In this document: positions 25,118 through 32,917 of the stretch, one piece after another | Position numbering within the stretch: position 1 is the first letter of the stretch | How the letters are laid out: each line of letters opens with the position of its first letter | Assembly (NCBI GenBank): GCA_030610815.1 | Contig: JAUWRA010000004.1 | Location: 1-36,773 of the forward strand | Direction of reading: 5' to 3' | DNA length: 36,773 bases | DNA from: Methanosarcinales archaeon | GTDB taxonomy: Archaea; Halobacteriota; Methanosarcinia; Methanosarcinales; Methanocomedenaceae | Made by a program: the position numbers and the translations under genes | Notes under the pieces: generated by a model | Databases searched by the model: none | Seen by the model: only the letters and a program-made list of their open reading frames with translations | Told to the model about the DNA's origin: nothing

Positions 25118-25798
25118 ATGGCAGCGAGACTGAAAAACGAGAGACTGAATGATGAGGGACTGAAGGGTGGGAGAGTGAAGGACGAGAGATTGAAAAACAA
25201 GGGATTGAAGGACGATGAAAGGGCATGGGCCGATTATCTGATCACCAGAGTGGGACTGCTGTTATTCTGCTCCATACTGTTCATTTCTGCATTCAATATC
25301 CATCCGCTGTTCATACAGCAGGACGCTGCCGGGATGATGGATGCAAGTCTATCATCCCTTGCTTCATATATTGAGGATGTCGACAGCACAAGTATCCAGG
25401 GAGCCCATTATTACACGTTCGATATTGACCCGGACGTCACTATAGATATCTCAAGTAAGTATGTGTCCGCTTATTCTGACACAAAGATCGGCAGGGTCAC
25501 CAGGGCCAGGGCATTGATGACAACTTTTTATCCCCCGAACAGCTTATGGGACAGCAGGCCTGGACTGCTGGAAGCGATCGCAGACAGGTGCGGGGGCAGG
25601 ACCGGCCTGGGTGAGGATGTATTGGTAGAGGGTGACTGGCAGAGCATCAATGAAATGCTTGACCAGGCCGGGACCGAACTGGCGCAGGAGCCGTTCGTTC
25701 CCGATACCATGCAGCCGCTTCTCGTGGAAAAAGTGATGTTGAATATCCGGACCGCCGAAGGTGTGGAGAGAAGGGGGGTCACCATTGTTTACCAGTGA
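25118..25798 (+). CDS. Pilin-like single-pass surface protein with pentapeptide-repeat N-terminus, operon gene 2
   Basis: A 226-residue protein. Residues 4-33 are six pentapeptide repeats of the type RLKNE (RLKNE, RLNDE, GLKGG, RVKDE, RLKNK, GLKDD), encoded by a 15-base tandem repeat. A membrane segment follows (LITRVGLLLFCSILFISAFNI, about 42-62), then an outside domain of about 160 residues (WDSRPGLLEAIADRCGG). The charged repeats are before the membrane helix and so cytoplasmic. Start ATG at 25118, nine bases after the first operon gene. The last 14 bases overlap the next gene. Function unknown; likely part of the same surface assembly. Confidence 0.6.
   Translation: MAARLKNERLNDEGLKGGRVKDERLKNKGLKDDERAWADYLITRVGLLLFCSILFISAFNIHPLFIQQDAAGMMDASLSSLASYIEDVDSTSIQGAHYYTFDIDPDVTIDISSKYVSAYSDTKIGRVTRARALMTTFYPPNSLWDSRPGLLEAIADRCGGRTGLGEDVLVEGDWQSINEMLDQAGTELAQEPFVPDTMQPLLVEKVMLNIRTAEGVERRGVTIVYQ
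25127..25216 (+). repeat. In-gene tandem repeat, six 15-base units
   Basis: Six in-frame units of AGACTGAARRACGAG type run from 25127 to 25216, inside the second pilin-like gene. Copies have diverged at both silent and replacement positions. The reading frame is preserved because the unit is a multiple of three. Confidence 0.85.
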
Positions 25799-26237
25799 TG
25801 AGCGGGCCGTGGTTGAACCTAATTCCGACCTGATTGCCATGGCCCTTGCAGTCATCGGTTTTATAATATTTATCTCGGTTATGGCACATACGTACCAGGT
25901 ATACCAGGAGAAGACACTCATTGCACAGCATTATGGTGATGCGGCATCCCTGGCCGGACTGCTCAGGAATGACCCGGTGCTGACGGCCCCGGGCCGTCCT
26001 GACCTGATAGATGCTTACAGGGTAGAGTCGCTTGGTGCGGGAGATATCAGCGAATTGAAGGACAGATACAGCACACGTTATGATTTTTCATTTAAGGTCG
26101 AAGCGCCGCCAATTTACAGCAAGGTCGTGGGAACTTCGGAAGATCTGGGCGTATCGGCATCCATTCCTGTGACCATAAGGTTGAACGAGGCCGAAGAGAT
26201 GCCGGGCACACTGACGGTAAAGATATGGGAGAGATAG
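25785..26237 (+). CDS. Pilin-like single-pass surface protein, operon gene 3
   Basis: About 150 residues. A membrane segment (DLIAMALAVIGFIIFISVMAHTY, about 14-36) is followed by an outside domain of some 110 residues ending LNEAEEMPGTLTVKIWER. I chose TTG at 25785 because AAGGGGGG lies just six bases before it; a GTG at 25761 is also in frame but without a better site. Either way the gene overlaps the preceding one, so translation is coupled. No known domain is recognised. Confidence 0.6.
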   Translation: MFTSDERAVVEPNSDLIAMALAVIGFIIFISVMAHTYQVYQEKTLIAQHYGDAASLAGLLRNDPVLTAPGRPDLIDAYRVESLGAGDISELKDRYSTRYDFSFKVEAPPIYSKVVGTSEDLGVSASIPVTIRLNEAEEMPGTLTVKIWER

Positions 26238-26238
26238 T

Positions 26239-27411
26239 ATGCAGATGATCAAAGATACAAGGGGTTTTTCCAGTTCCATAGATGTTTTGCTATTCCTGGT
26301 GCTGGTATCGGTCAGTGCGGTGCTGCTGGCACCTGCAATGGTGGGCAACACCCAGTTAATGGCACTGCACGATACCAGTGCGGCCGAGCACAATTCACAG
26401 TTGCTGCTGTCCCTGCAAAATGGAAGGGTTGATGTTTTTTCCTATACTGTGGGTGGTGCCCAGATGGACTACCTGATGAACGAGACCCTGGGCCCCAGTG
26501 CTGTGGATTCGGGTATGTACCTGGCTGGCAAGAAACTGGTAGCGGGACGGGAGATAAATCATAAGACATTTGCAGATCTGGCAAGCGAGTCAGTGGCGTC
26601 CCAGTTTACTATATACCACAATGACAGTTCTGTGAGGCTGAACATGCTGACCGACGAGTACAGGGCAAACCTGGATGAACAGATGCAGGATTACCTTGAC
26701 ATGCAGATAGGTGATAGATATAATTACAATGTCTCTGTCGTATGGCGACCGTTTCGGGATGTGCCTATCGGGGGTGAGACCAATATGGGACGGCCGGTGC
26801 CAGATACTGCGTATGTGGAGAGTAGCTGGATCACTATGCCGTATCATACTGAATTTACCAGGTATTATGTGGAGAATTTGATCAATGGGGAGCTGAATGC
26901 TATCGGTCTTGACCTTGCGAATGCCAGTGTGGTGCCAAGGGAACAGACTGAAGAGCTGATCGCCGGGCATATCAACGATGCAATAAACAGGACCGTGGAT
27001 GATGCAGTAGGGACGATCGTTAAGATGACCATTGAACAGACTATTGAACGGGCGCAGACTGCCATAAACCAGCAGGTGGATAATGTGGTACCTGGCAATA
27101 ATTCGGGTATTAGTGACATTATCATAGATGAGATACTGGCTGAATTGAGGAATGACCCGACATTTATCGAGGATGCCACCCTGGGGCTCAGCGAGCAGAT
27201 CAAGGAGTATATGCAGGAGGTGGCCAGGGAGGAGGTGCATGCTGTTATTGCCGAGGATGTGGATGCACTGGCTTCGGATATTACCGACCAGATTGTGAGC
27301 AATGCTGCTACGGTTGAGGAGGCAAAGGGTGAGGTGCTGGATTATGTGTTTTCAAGGATTGATATCAGCAGGGCCAGGATGACGCTGGCGTTGTGGGATA
27401 AGAATTGGTGA
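26239..27411 (+). CDS. Large pilin-like surface protein, operon gene 4
   Basis: A 390-residue protein. The N-terminus KDTRGFSSSIDVLLFLVLVSVSAVLLAPAM has a positive residue and glycine before a long hydrophobic helix, which would fit a class III (pilin) signal with cleavage after the glycine; this is inference. The rest is outside, and from about residue 235 it is rich in heptad-like hydrophobic and acidic residues (INDAINRTVDDAVGTIVKM, then IKEYMQEVAREEVHAVIAEDVD), suggesting coiled coils. Start ATG at 26239, one base after the preceding stop. It is the final gene of the operon. A stalk or adhesin role is possible. Confidence 0.6.
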   Translation: MQMIKDTRGFSSSIDVLLFLVLVSVSAVLLAPAMVGNTQLMALHDTSAAEHNSQLLLSLQNGRVDVFSYTVGGAQMDYLMNETLGPSAVDSGMYLAGKKLVAGREINHKTFADLASESVASQFTIYHNDSSVRLNMLTDEYRANLDEQMQDYLDMQIGDRYNYNVSVVWRPFRDVPIGGETNMGRPVPDTAYVESSWITMPYHTEFTRYYVENLINGELNAIGLDLANASVVPREQTEELIAGHINDAINRTVDDAVGTIVKMTIEQTIERAQTAINQQVDNVVPGNNSGISDIIIDEILAELRNDPTFIEDATLGLSEQIKEYMQEVAREEVHAVIAEDVDALASDITDQIVSNAATVEEAKGEVLDYVFSRIDISRARMTLALWDKNW

Positions 27412-27514
27412 TGGTTTCTTGTTTGTTTTCTTATTCTATCATTCACACTCACAGAACAGGGTATGGCATGTGTCCCACGAATTCTTTCACCACTTCGACA
27501 TATCCAGCGGCTTA

Positions 27515-27549
27515 GGGTATTGATTCGTGCGGTGGGGGCACCGCCATGG
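27515..27549. repeat. 35-base hairpin repeat, copy 2
   Basis: GGTGG (27531-27535) and CCGCC (27541-27545) form the stem around GGGCA, preceded by GGGTATTGAT, as in the copy at 5036-5070. The hairpin lies between the convergent pilin operon and toxin gene, so it could end transcription; no T-run follows, however. Confidence 0.5.
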
Positions 27550-27565
27550 CCCTAAATATAAAAAT

Positions 27566-28054
27566 TTATATTTGGAATATAGTTAACTCAGCGCGTGCCC
27601 AAACATAAAGGTCAGAACTAACCCGGAAATCTCCCTTTGTCAGCTTATCGAGTATTTCAATTGCCCTCTCGTTTGATATCTTATTCGTTTTTACAGCTGC
27701 AACGAGTAGTCCTATTAGACCTGTATATCTCAAAGCCTTTGATTTTGCAAATCGTCTTGCGTTAGATCCATCAAGAATAAGTCTATCATTCGAGTTTGCA
27801 ACCAGGAACAAACTAGCCTCCCCAAGGTCAAGTCCATATTTCCTGAGTACAACTGGATCTCCTTTAAAATCAAGCAACTTAATCCATGTATCGAGTGCTT
27901 CCTTTATGATTTCTTCTTCAGGACTGTCAGCTTTCAGGATTTCATCCTTGATCTTAGTCGTAATATGTATAGTCCCGAAGATTTGCTTAAGTATGCCAAG
28001 TTCGCCAATCTTAGCCAGGGCAATAAGAGTCGATGAATCAATTAATATCCGCAT
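27566..28054 (-). CDS. PIN-domain toxin, DUF3368 type
   Basis: A 162-residue PIN ribonuclease of the DUF3368 type. Catalytic acidic residues fit D6 (MRILIDSSTLIAL), the acidic middle of TTKIKDEIL, LDLGEASLFLVA and LILDGSNARRFAK. The stretch RYTGLIGLLVAAVKTNKIS is characteristic of DUF3368 proteins. Expected to cleave RNA when free of its antitoxin. ATG at 28054 (MRILID) is chosen over an upstream start at 28084, which adds ten non-homologous residues. It overlaps the UPF0175 antitoxin gene by 17 bases, so the pair is translationally coupled. Confidence 0.85.
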   Translation of the reverse strand: MRILIDSSTLIALAKIGELGILKQIFGTIHITTKIKDEILKADSPEEEIIKEALDTWIKLLDFKGDPVVLRKYGLDLGEASLFLVANSNDRLILDGSNARRFAKSKALRYTGLIGLLVAAVKTNKISNERAIEILDKLTKGDFRVSSDLYVWARAELTIFQI

Positions 28055-28364
28055 CACTAAGCCAGCCTTCAGCTTCTTTTGCATCTCTCATTGTCTCTTC
28101 AATACTCTGCTTGAAAAAAGGAATGCCTTTTTGTGCAAGGTATTTAGCCATTTGCTGGATTGAAACATCAGCGAATTCAGCAGCTCTGCATAATGAAAAT
28201 TCTTCATCCAGATATTTTTCCATGGCTATTTTCATGCGTATATCTTTTATCCCTTCTTCCATTACCCTTCTTATGACCTCTGACCTGGATGAGTGAAGTG
28301 TTTCAGATAATGCCTTCAAAATATTGATATATTCATCGCCGATCCGGATTTGCACACTTTCCAT
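28038..28364 (-). CDS. UPF0175-family antitoxin with RHH-like N-terminus
   Basis: A 108-residue protein. Residues 1-40 (VQIRIGDEYINILKALSETLHSSRSEVIRRVMEEG) have a ribbon-helix-helix pattern, for DNA binding. Residues 45-100 match the UPF0175 domain (KYLDEEFSLCRAAEFADVSIQQMAKYLAQKGIPF). UPF0175 proteins are regularly paired with DUF3368 PIN toxins. It probably binds the toxin and represses its own operon. A perfect inverted repeat lies five bases upstream of its start. Confidence 0.82.
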   Translation of the reverse strand: MESVQIRIGDEYINILKALSETLHSSRSEVIRRVMEEGIKDIRMKIAMEKYLDEEFSLCRAAEFADVSIQQMAKYLAQKGIPFFKQSIEETMRDAKEAEGWLSDADIN

Positions 28365-28368
28365 GGTA

Positions 28369-28391
28369 ATTACATTGTAACCATATGTAAT
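28369..28391 (-). promoter_or_regulatory. Palindromic operator of the UPF0175/PIN operon
   Basis: ATTACAT (28369-28375), nine bases, ATGTAAT (28385-28391): a perfect 7-9-7 inverted repeat, five bases before the antitoxin ATG. The position overlaps the leader or the start of transcription, where an antitoxin repressor would block its own operon. Binding is inferred. Confidence 0.55.
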
Positions 28392-28588
28392 TTAACATTT
28401 CCCTGCACACTAAATTAAAATAACATACACCAATTCAGCCTAACGTTACATGGCCCACATCCATCCCAAAAAATATGTATATGGGATGGAGATATTCATA
28501 ATCTAGATTTGGAGGAATCAGGATGAAAAATAAATTCGACGATTGAAAGAGTGAATGAATTTACTAACTTATAGGGAGGTTTCCATAG

Positions 28589-29047
28589 ATGTCCGGCAGA
28601 TCAAAAAAATATGAATCTCAAATAAAGACAAAAGAGTCACATCATTATTTTTTCTTGAATCCTTATGAGGACATGGCTTTTACCCGCTGTCCGAAATGTG
28701 AAGAAAAAACAAAAATCAGAAAACATTGCTTAGTTATTCATGTTGAACCAAAATTTTTAGCATCTATAAACAAGTCTTGTCGATATTGTTCAAAATGTGA
28801 TCTTATTATTGTTAAACAAACAGATTTGGAAAGACTTCTTGTTACCATTTGCGAACAGAATGCACCTGACACCATAGGCAATGAATATCTTGTTTTTGGC
28901 ACAATGGATAGAAAAGATTGGAAAAACGGACTGACTGGTAAGATAAGTCAGCAAGAGGCAATAAAACGCACATATCCTTTTAAGGATGTTTGGAAATTCG
29001 AAGTAAGTCCGGGGGGGTGGTATCCTGAAAAGCAGGTTGAAGCCTGA
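28589..29047 (+). CDS. Uncharacterised protein with C4 zinc-binding motif
   Basis: A 152-residue soluble protein. CPKC (about residue 34) and CSKC (about 67) with a basic loop between them make a zinc ribbon. A conserved-looking C-terminal part follows (NEYLVFGTMDRKDW ... VSPGGWYPEKQ). I do not recognise a named family. GGGAGG eleven bases upstream of ATG 28589 supports the start. It is divergent from the toxin-antitoxin operon and AT-rich, like other accessory genes in the window. Confidence 0.6.
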   Translation: MSGRSKKYESQIKTKESHHYFFLNPYEDMAFTRCPKCEEKTKIRKHCLVIHVEPKFLASINKSCRYCSKCDLIIVKQTDLERLLVTICEQNAPDTIGNEYLVFGTMDRKDWKNGLTGKISQQEAIKRTYPFKDVWKFEVSPGGWYPEKQVEA

Positions 29048-29168
29048 AGTTGAGAAATATCTCATTAAGGACTGGGAGATCAGCTGCGAAAGGACTGAAA
29101 AGAGAAACATGCATATAAGGAGGGGCAATTTACTTTAGCGGCCATAGAGAATAGAACAGGCAGTCAAT

Positions 29169-30497
29169 TCAGAAATCCCCACTATCAAAGACCATGAAAC
29201 CCCTGCTTCGCAACTCCTCCTTGTTCTCGATCTTCCTCCCCAGTATTCCATAATACTCCTTCCTCGCATCATTATTCCATTGAACGTATCTTGATTTATC
29301 CTTCAGTTCTGCCAGTATCTTCCCCGCCTCACCATGCTTCAAGTCCTGCCATTTACTCTCCAAAAAAAGAATCTCGCCATTTAATTCGTTCATAGCTACC
29401 ACATCTATCTCCCGCTCCCTATGCCACCATTTACCAATTCTTGTAAAATTAAATATCTCATCCTTGTCCCTTATCAGGAATTGTTTTGCCACATGCTCAA
29501 AAATACCACCAAGATACCTATTGTAGTCACGTTTTATAAGGTCAATATCAAATATCCCTTCCTCAATGGCACTGACATTCGGATAAATATACCTGAACCA
29601 GAATTTCAGGAAATTGTCAGATATATAATACCTGCCCAGCCTTGATTTGGCTTTTTCAGTTATAGGGACCTCCCTTTTTATCATCCCCACTTCCATCAGG
29701 TTTCTAAGGTAAGGACTGATATCTGTCCTCTTAACTCCTATGAAATCCTTGATGTCACCCAGTTTTGTTTTACCGTAGGCAATGGCTTCCAGTATCAATT
29801 TATAGGTACTTACATCCTCAAATTCATACCTCATTATAAAATCCACTTCGTCTTTCAGAAAGCTGTTACTACCCCCTGTTTCCTTTCCAAGCCACGGCCA
29901 TAGACGATCATCGAGCTTTATGAGGTAGAAAGGAATTCCATCAGCAAAACCGTATATCTCAATAAGCTCTTTGACATTAAGGTCCGGATAGAACTTCTGA
30001 AGGTCAAAAAAGGATACAGCCTTCAGGTCAATAGACCCGGTACTCCGGCCGTAAAGCGGACTTTGGTAATCAAGTACTTTGGAAGTGATTATTGAGACAG
30101 ATGACCCAAGTATGAATAATTTCAATCTGGAATCAATAAGTACGGTGTCTGTGGCTGACTGGAATATATTGAGTATATTTGCATCTTCTATGATCATGTT
30201 CTGGAATTCATCGATGACAATCACATCTACCCTGTCCTTGAGGTATTCGAAGAGCACCTCCCAGTCCATTCTTAACTTTGAAACTTCCGGGTACTGCCGG
30301 GCACACAGGTCATAGAAGCGTTCCAGGTTCTTTGCGCCCACTGCCAGATAGTAGATCCTGTTAGTGTTTCTTGTTGCCTGGAGTATCAGTTCTGTTTTCC
30401 CGATCCTTCTTCTGCCATAGATGATAATAAATTCAAATGTATTGCTGTCCAGTATTTTGTTGATATTCGCCAGGTCATTTTCTCTATCTATAAACAT
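29169..30497 (-). CDS. Archaeal AAA ATPase with C-terminal DUF234 nuclease-like domain
   Basis: A 442-residue protein (450 if started at ATG 30521). The ATPase has Walker A IYGRRRIGKTELIL and Walker B VDVIVIDEFQN, and a sensor region LFILGSSVSII, the archaeal STAND-like ATPase type. A winged helix follows (LGDIKDFIGVKRTDISPYLRNLMEVGMI). The C-terminal DUF234 domain has WWHREREIDVVAMNELNGEILFLESKWQ, which has the D...ExK form of a PD-(D/E)XK nuclease. Such proteins are abundant in archaea with an unclear role, perhaps in mobile elements or defence. The internal ATG at 30497 starts right before the conserved IDRENDL; neither start has a clear Shine-Dalgarno site. Confidence 0.82.
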   Translation of the reverse strand: MFIDRENDLANINKILDSNTFEFIIIYGRRRIGKTELILQATRNTNRIYYLAVGAKNLERFYDLCARQYPEVSKLRMDWEVLFEYLKDRVDVIVIDEFQNMIIEDANILNIFQSATDTVLIDSRLKLFILGSSVSIITSKVLDYQSPLYGRSTGSIDLKAVSFFDLQKFYPDLNVKELIEIYGFADGIPFYLIKLDDRLWPWLGKETGGSNSFLKDEVDFIMRYEFEDVSTYKLILEAIAYGKTKLGDIKDFIGVKRTDISPYLRNLMEVGMIKREVPITEKAKSRLGRYYISDNFLKFWFRYIYPNVSAIEEGIFDIDLIKRDYNRYLGGIFEHVAKQFLIRDKDEIFNFTRIGKWWHREREIDVVAMNELNGEILFLESKWQDLKHGEAGKILAELKDKSRYVQWNNDARKEYYGILGRKIENKEELRSRGFMVFDSGDF

Positions 30498-30521
30498 GGT
30501 TTTGGATTTTTGTATAAACAT

Positions 30522-30833
30522 AATTATACTAATTCAAATTATACTATTCATCATTTTCCTCTTGTTGAGAATGTCATATCAAGAAGCAGACCTCTACCTT
30601 TGTAGGAGATATGCCATTACACAGTACCTGGGGACCTCATACGATAACCATTCATTCCACAGGATATGATAAACCGGATAATCGGTGCACACATATTTCG
30701 TTTCTTTTTTTTGTGTGTTGCTTACGCAACTTATTTATCTTATGGTGTGGTAATCTGACCACTTCGCCTTGCCACAATAATATATAACAGAATCGTAATA
30801 ATATTCAGGATTATCATAACCGGAGGAACATAT
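30522..30833. other. Intergenic region upstream of rps15
   Basis: A 312-base gap between divergent genes. AT-rich direct repeats of AATTATACTA (two copies between about 30528 and 30552) lie before the ATPase gene and may be its promoter. TATATAAC at 30781-30788 is a TATA box for rps15. A small hairpin GTTGC-TTAC-GCAAC lies at about 30716-30730. A 32-codon frame at 30570-30668 has no support. Confidence 0.5.
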
Positions 30834-31292
30834 TTGGCTAGAATGCATACCAGGAGAAAGGGAGTATCAAGGTCCACAAAACCCTTGAGAAATGAAGCCC
30901 CGCAATGGGTTACCCTTTCGTCAGAAGATATAGAGAAAAAAGTAGTGGAACTTGCCAAACAGGACAAAACTACCAGTCAGATAGGCATAATCATTCGGGA
31001 CACTTATGGTGTGCCGGATATCAAATTATCTACAGGTAAAAAGGTTACACGCATATTGAAAGACAATGATGCGGGCCCAAGCCTGCCTGAGGATATCTCA
31101 AACCTGATCATAAAGGCTTTGAGACTCAGGAAACACATAGTAAACAACCACAAGGACCGGCACAACAAGAGGGCACTGAACCTTACAGAGGCAAAGGTAC
31201 GGCGCCTGGGCAAATACTACAGCAGGAACGGTGTTATGCCGGTAAACTGGAAATACAGTCCTGACACTGCTGAACGATTAGTAGTCCAGTAA
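30834..31292 (+). CDS. rps15: Ribosomal protein S15 (uS15), archaeal
   Basis: A 152-residue small-subunit protein that binds 16S rRNA helices 20-22. MARMHTRRKGVSRSTKP is the archaeal/eukaryotic N-terminal extension absent in bacterial S15, and KDRHNKRALNLTEAKVRRLGKYY is the rRNA-binding part. The start is TTG at 30834, with GGAGG eight bases before it. It leads a run of co-directional genes (RecJ-like, pcc1, serS), an arrangement with S15, RecJ-like and Pcc1 that recurs in archaea. Confidence 0.95.
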   Translation: MARMHTRRKGVSRSTKPLRNEAPQWVTLSSEDIEKKVVELAKQDKTTSQIGIIIRDTYGVPDIKLSTGKKVTRILKDNDAGPSLPEDISNLIIKALRLRKHIVNNHKDRHNKRALNLTEAKVRRLGKYYSRNGVMPVNWKYSPDTAERLVVQ

Positions 31293-31349
31293 ATCAGTTG
31301 ATGGTTCATTCCATCAACTATTTCATCTATTTTTACCATTATTCCAGGG

Positions 31350-32657
31350 ATGACCGAAACGTTATTTTCTCTGGGCCGGGAAGCAGCAAAGGCACTTGAT
31401 AACTATAATTTTGTAAGGGTAATATCCCATAACGACGCAGACGGCCTGAGCGCTGCCGGAATAATGTCTACTGCCCTGCTAAGGGCAAATATCGTTTTCC
31501 ACACCTCCATTGTAAGCTCCCTGGACCAGGGAGTGATTGACATGGTCAATGCACAGGTATACGGGAAAGACGGAGCTGTGGTATTTTGTGATATGGGCAG
31601 CGGCCAGCCTGAACTTCTGGATATGGTAAAGGACGATTTGATCATTATCGACCACCACCAGGTAGTGGGTGACCACAGTGATCGTGTCCATGTCAATCCC
31701 CAGATGTTGGGTATTGATGGTTCAAGCCTGCTCTCTGCATCAGGTATGGCGTATTACGTGGCCCGTGGTATGGGCGATAACACAGACCTGGCCGGTCTGG
31801 CACTGACCGGGGCTGTAGGGGATAAACAGAGAATGGATGGCCCCAACAGCGAGATACTGGAAGAGGGGCTGGAAGCGGGCGTGATATCAATTAAGAAGGG
31901 GCTGAAGGTGCCGGACGGCCCTGTGGAAGACGTATTGCTGACACTTACAGAACCCTACCTGGACACAACAGGCGATAAGGCGGCCACCGAAGCTTTTCTC
32001 AGTGAACTTGGTGTGAACGGCACGATCCAGGATATGGGGGCAGAAGACCTTGGCAGGTTAGCCTCGGCCATGGCATTGAAGATCGCAGGCAGGGCAGACC
32101 CAACAGTTGTCAGGTCAATGGTTGGCGATGTGTTGGTACTGGAAAAGGAAGTAGTGCCTAATATTTACACCCTGGAATGGATGCTTAATTGCTGCGGTAA
32201 GGTGGACAGAGCGGACCTGGGATTATCATTGTGCCTGCGGGATGCGGGTGTGGTGGATGAAGCTGCGGCTCTGGCAGTAAAGTACCAGAAGACCATTGTG
32301 GAAAATATCAGGGAAGCCGAAGCCATGATCCGGGAGATGGGAAATATCAGGTACGTGGCCCTTGAGGATAATGCTGGTACCGGTATTATTGCAGGTACGT
32401 TGATCAGGTATGTTTGCCCTGACAAACCGTTCATCACATTGAACAAAGTAGATGACCTGATCAAAGTGTCTGCCAGGGGCACCAGGAAACTGGTTGACAG
32501 GGGGCTTGACCTTGCCGTTGCCATGCGGGAAGCTGCACAGGCGGCCGGGGGACAGGGCGGCGGCCATAATATTGCTTCAGGAGCAGGAATACCGGTTGGT
32601 TCCGAAGAAGGTTTCCTGGCAGCAGTGGACAGGATAGTGGGAGGGCAACTGGCATGA
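31350..32657 (+). CDS. DHH-family RecJ-like phosphoesterase
   Basis: A 435-residue archaeal RecJ-like protein. DHH motif I is SHNDADG with D29 and D31, motif II is D81 (FCDMGSG), motif III is D101-H102-H103 (IIDHHQ), and later acidic residues follow (GAVGDKQRMDG). The C-terminal DHHA1-like domain has GGQGGGHNIASGAG, the substrate-binding glycine loop. Archaeal relatives are manganese-dependent exonucleases on single-stranded DNA or RNA, some bound to the replicative GINS/MCM complex; which role applies is not determined here. ATG at 31350, 57 bases after rps15. The stop overlaps the pcc1 start (ATGA). Confidence 0.88.
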   Translation: MTETLFSLGREAAKALDNYNFVRVISHNDADGLSAAGIMSTALLRANIVFHTSIVSSLDQGVIDMVNAQVYGKDGAVVFCDMGSGQPELLDMVKDDLIIIDHHQVVGDHSDRVHVNPQMLGIDGSSLLSASGMAYYVARGMGDNTDLAGLALTGAVGDKQRMDGPNSEILEEGLEAGVISIKKGLKVPDGPVEDVLLTLTEPYLDTTGDKAATEAFLSELGVNGTIQDMGAEDLGRLASAMALKIAGRADPTVVRSMVGDVLVLEKEVVPNIYTLEWMLNCCGKVDRADLGLSLCLRDAGVVDEAAALAVKYQKTIVENIREAEAMIREMGNIRYVALEDNAGTGIIAGTLIRYVCPDKPFITLNKVDDLIKVSARGTRKLVDRGLDLAVAMREAAQAAGGQGGGHNIASGAGIPVGSEEGFLAAVDRIVGGQLA

Positions 32658-32917
32658 AGATAAAGGGGAATATCTCCATAAAAGCCGAAAATGCACCGGA
32701 TATGGCTGTTATGATCACACGCTCACTGGAACCTGACAACCTGAAAAGTATTACAACTGAATATGGGGAGGGGTCGGTGACCACGTTTTTCGAATCAGAA
32801 AAGATAGGAAGTTTAATTGCAACTGTGGATGATTATCTCATGAATGCAAGGATAGCTGCCGATATGCTAAAAACAGTTGAAAAAAATAACAAAGAATATT
32901 GTGAGGATGATAATTGA
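32654..32917 (+). CDS. pcc1: KEOPS complex subunit Pcc1
   Basis: An 87-residue protein of the Pcc1 family, the dimerisation subunit of the KEOPS complex, which makes the universal tRNA modification t6A37. The pattern [23 protein letters not shown], then [29 protein letters not shown] matches Pcc1: a two-strand, long-helix fold. ATG at 32654 overlaps the RecJ-like stop, and its own stop overlaps the SerRS start (TGATG). Translation of the three is thus coupled. Confidence 0.85.
   Translation: MKIKGNISIKAENAPDMAVMITRSLEPDNLKSITTEYGEGSVTTFFESEKIGSLIATVDDYLMNARIAADMLKTVEKNNKEYCEDDN

Noticed and set aside
26590-27240. A 216-codon minus-strand frame inside the fourth pilin-like gene
   Set aside because: It is antisense to a gene continuous with its operon and has histidine- and isoleucine-rich sequence typical of a complement frame.
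28523-28546. A seven-codon frame (MKNKFDD) with a very good GGAGG site
   Set aside because: The site spacing is striking and it could be a leader peptide or a gene stub, but nothing else supports translation or function.
30570-30668. A 32-codon frame upstream of rps15
   Set aside because: Too short, no ribosome-binding site and no similarity that I recognise.
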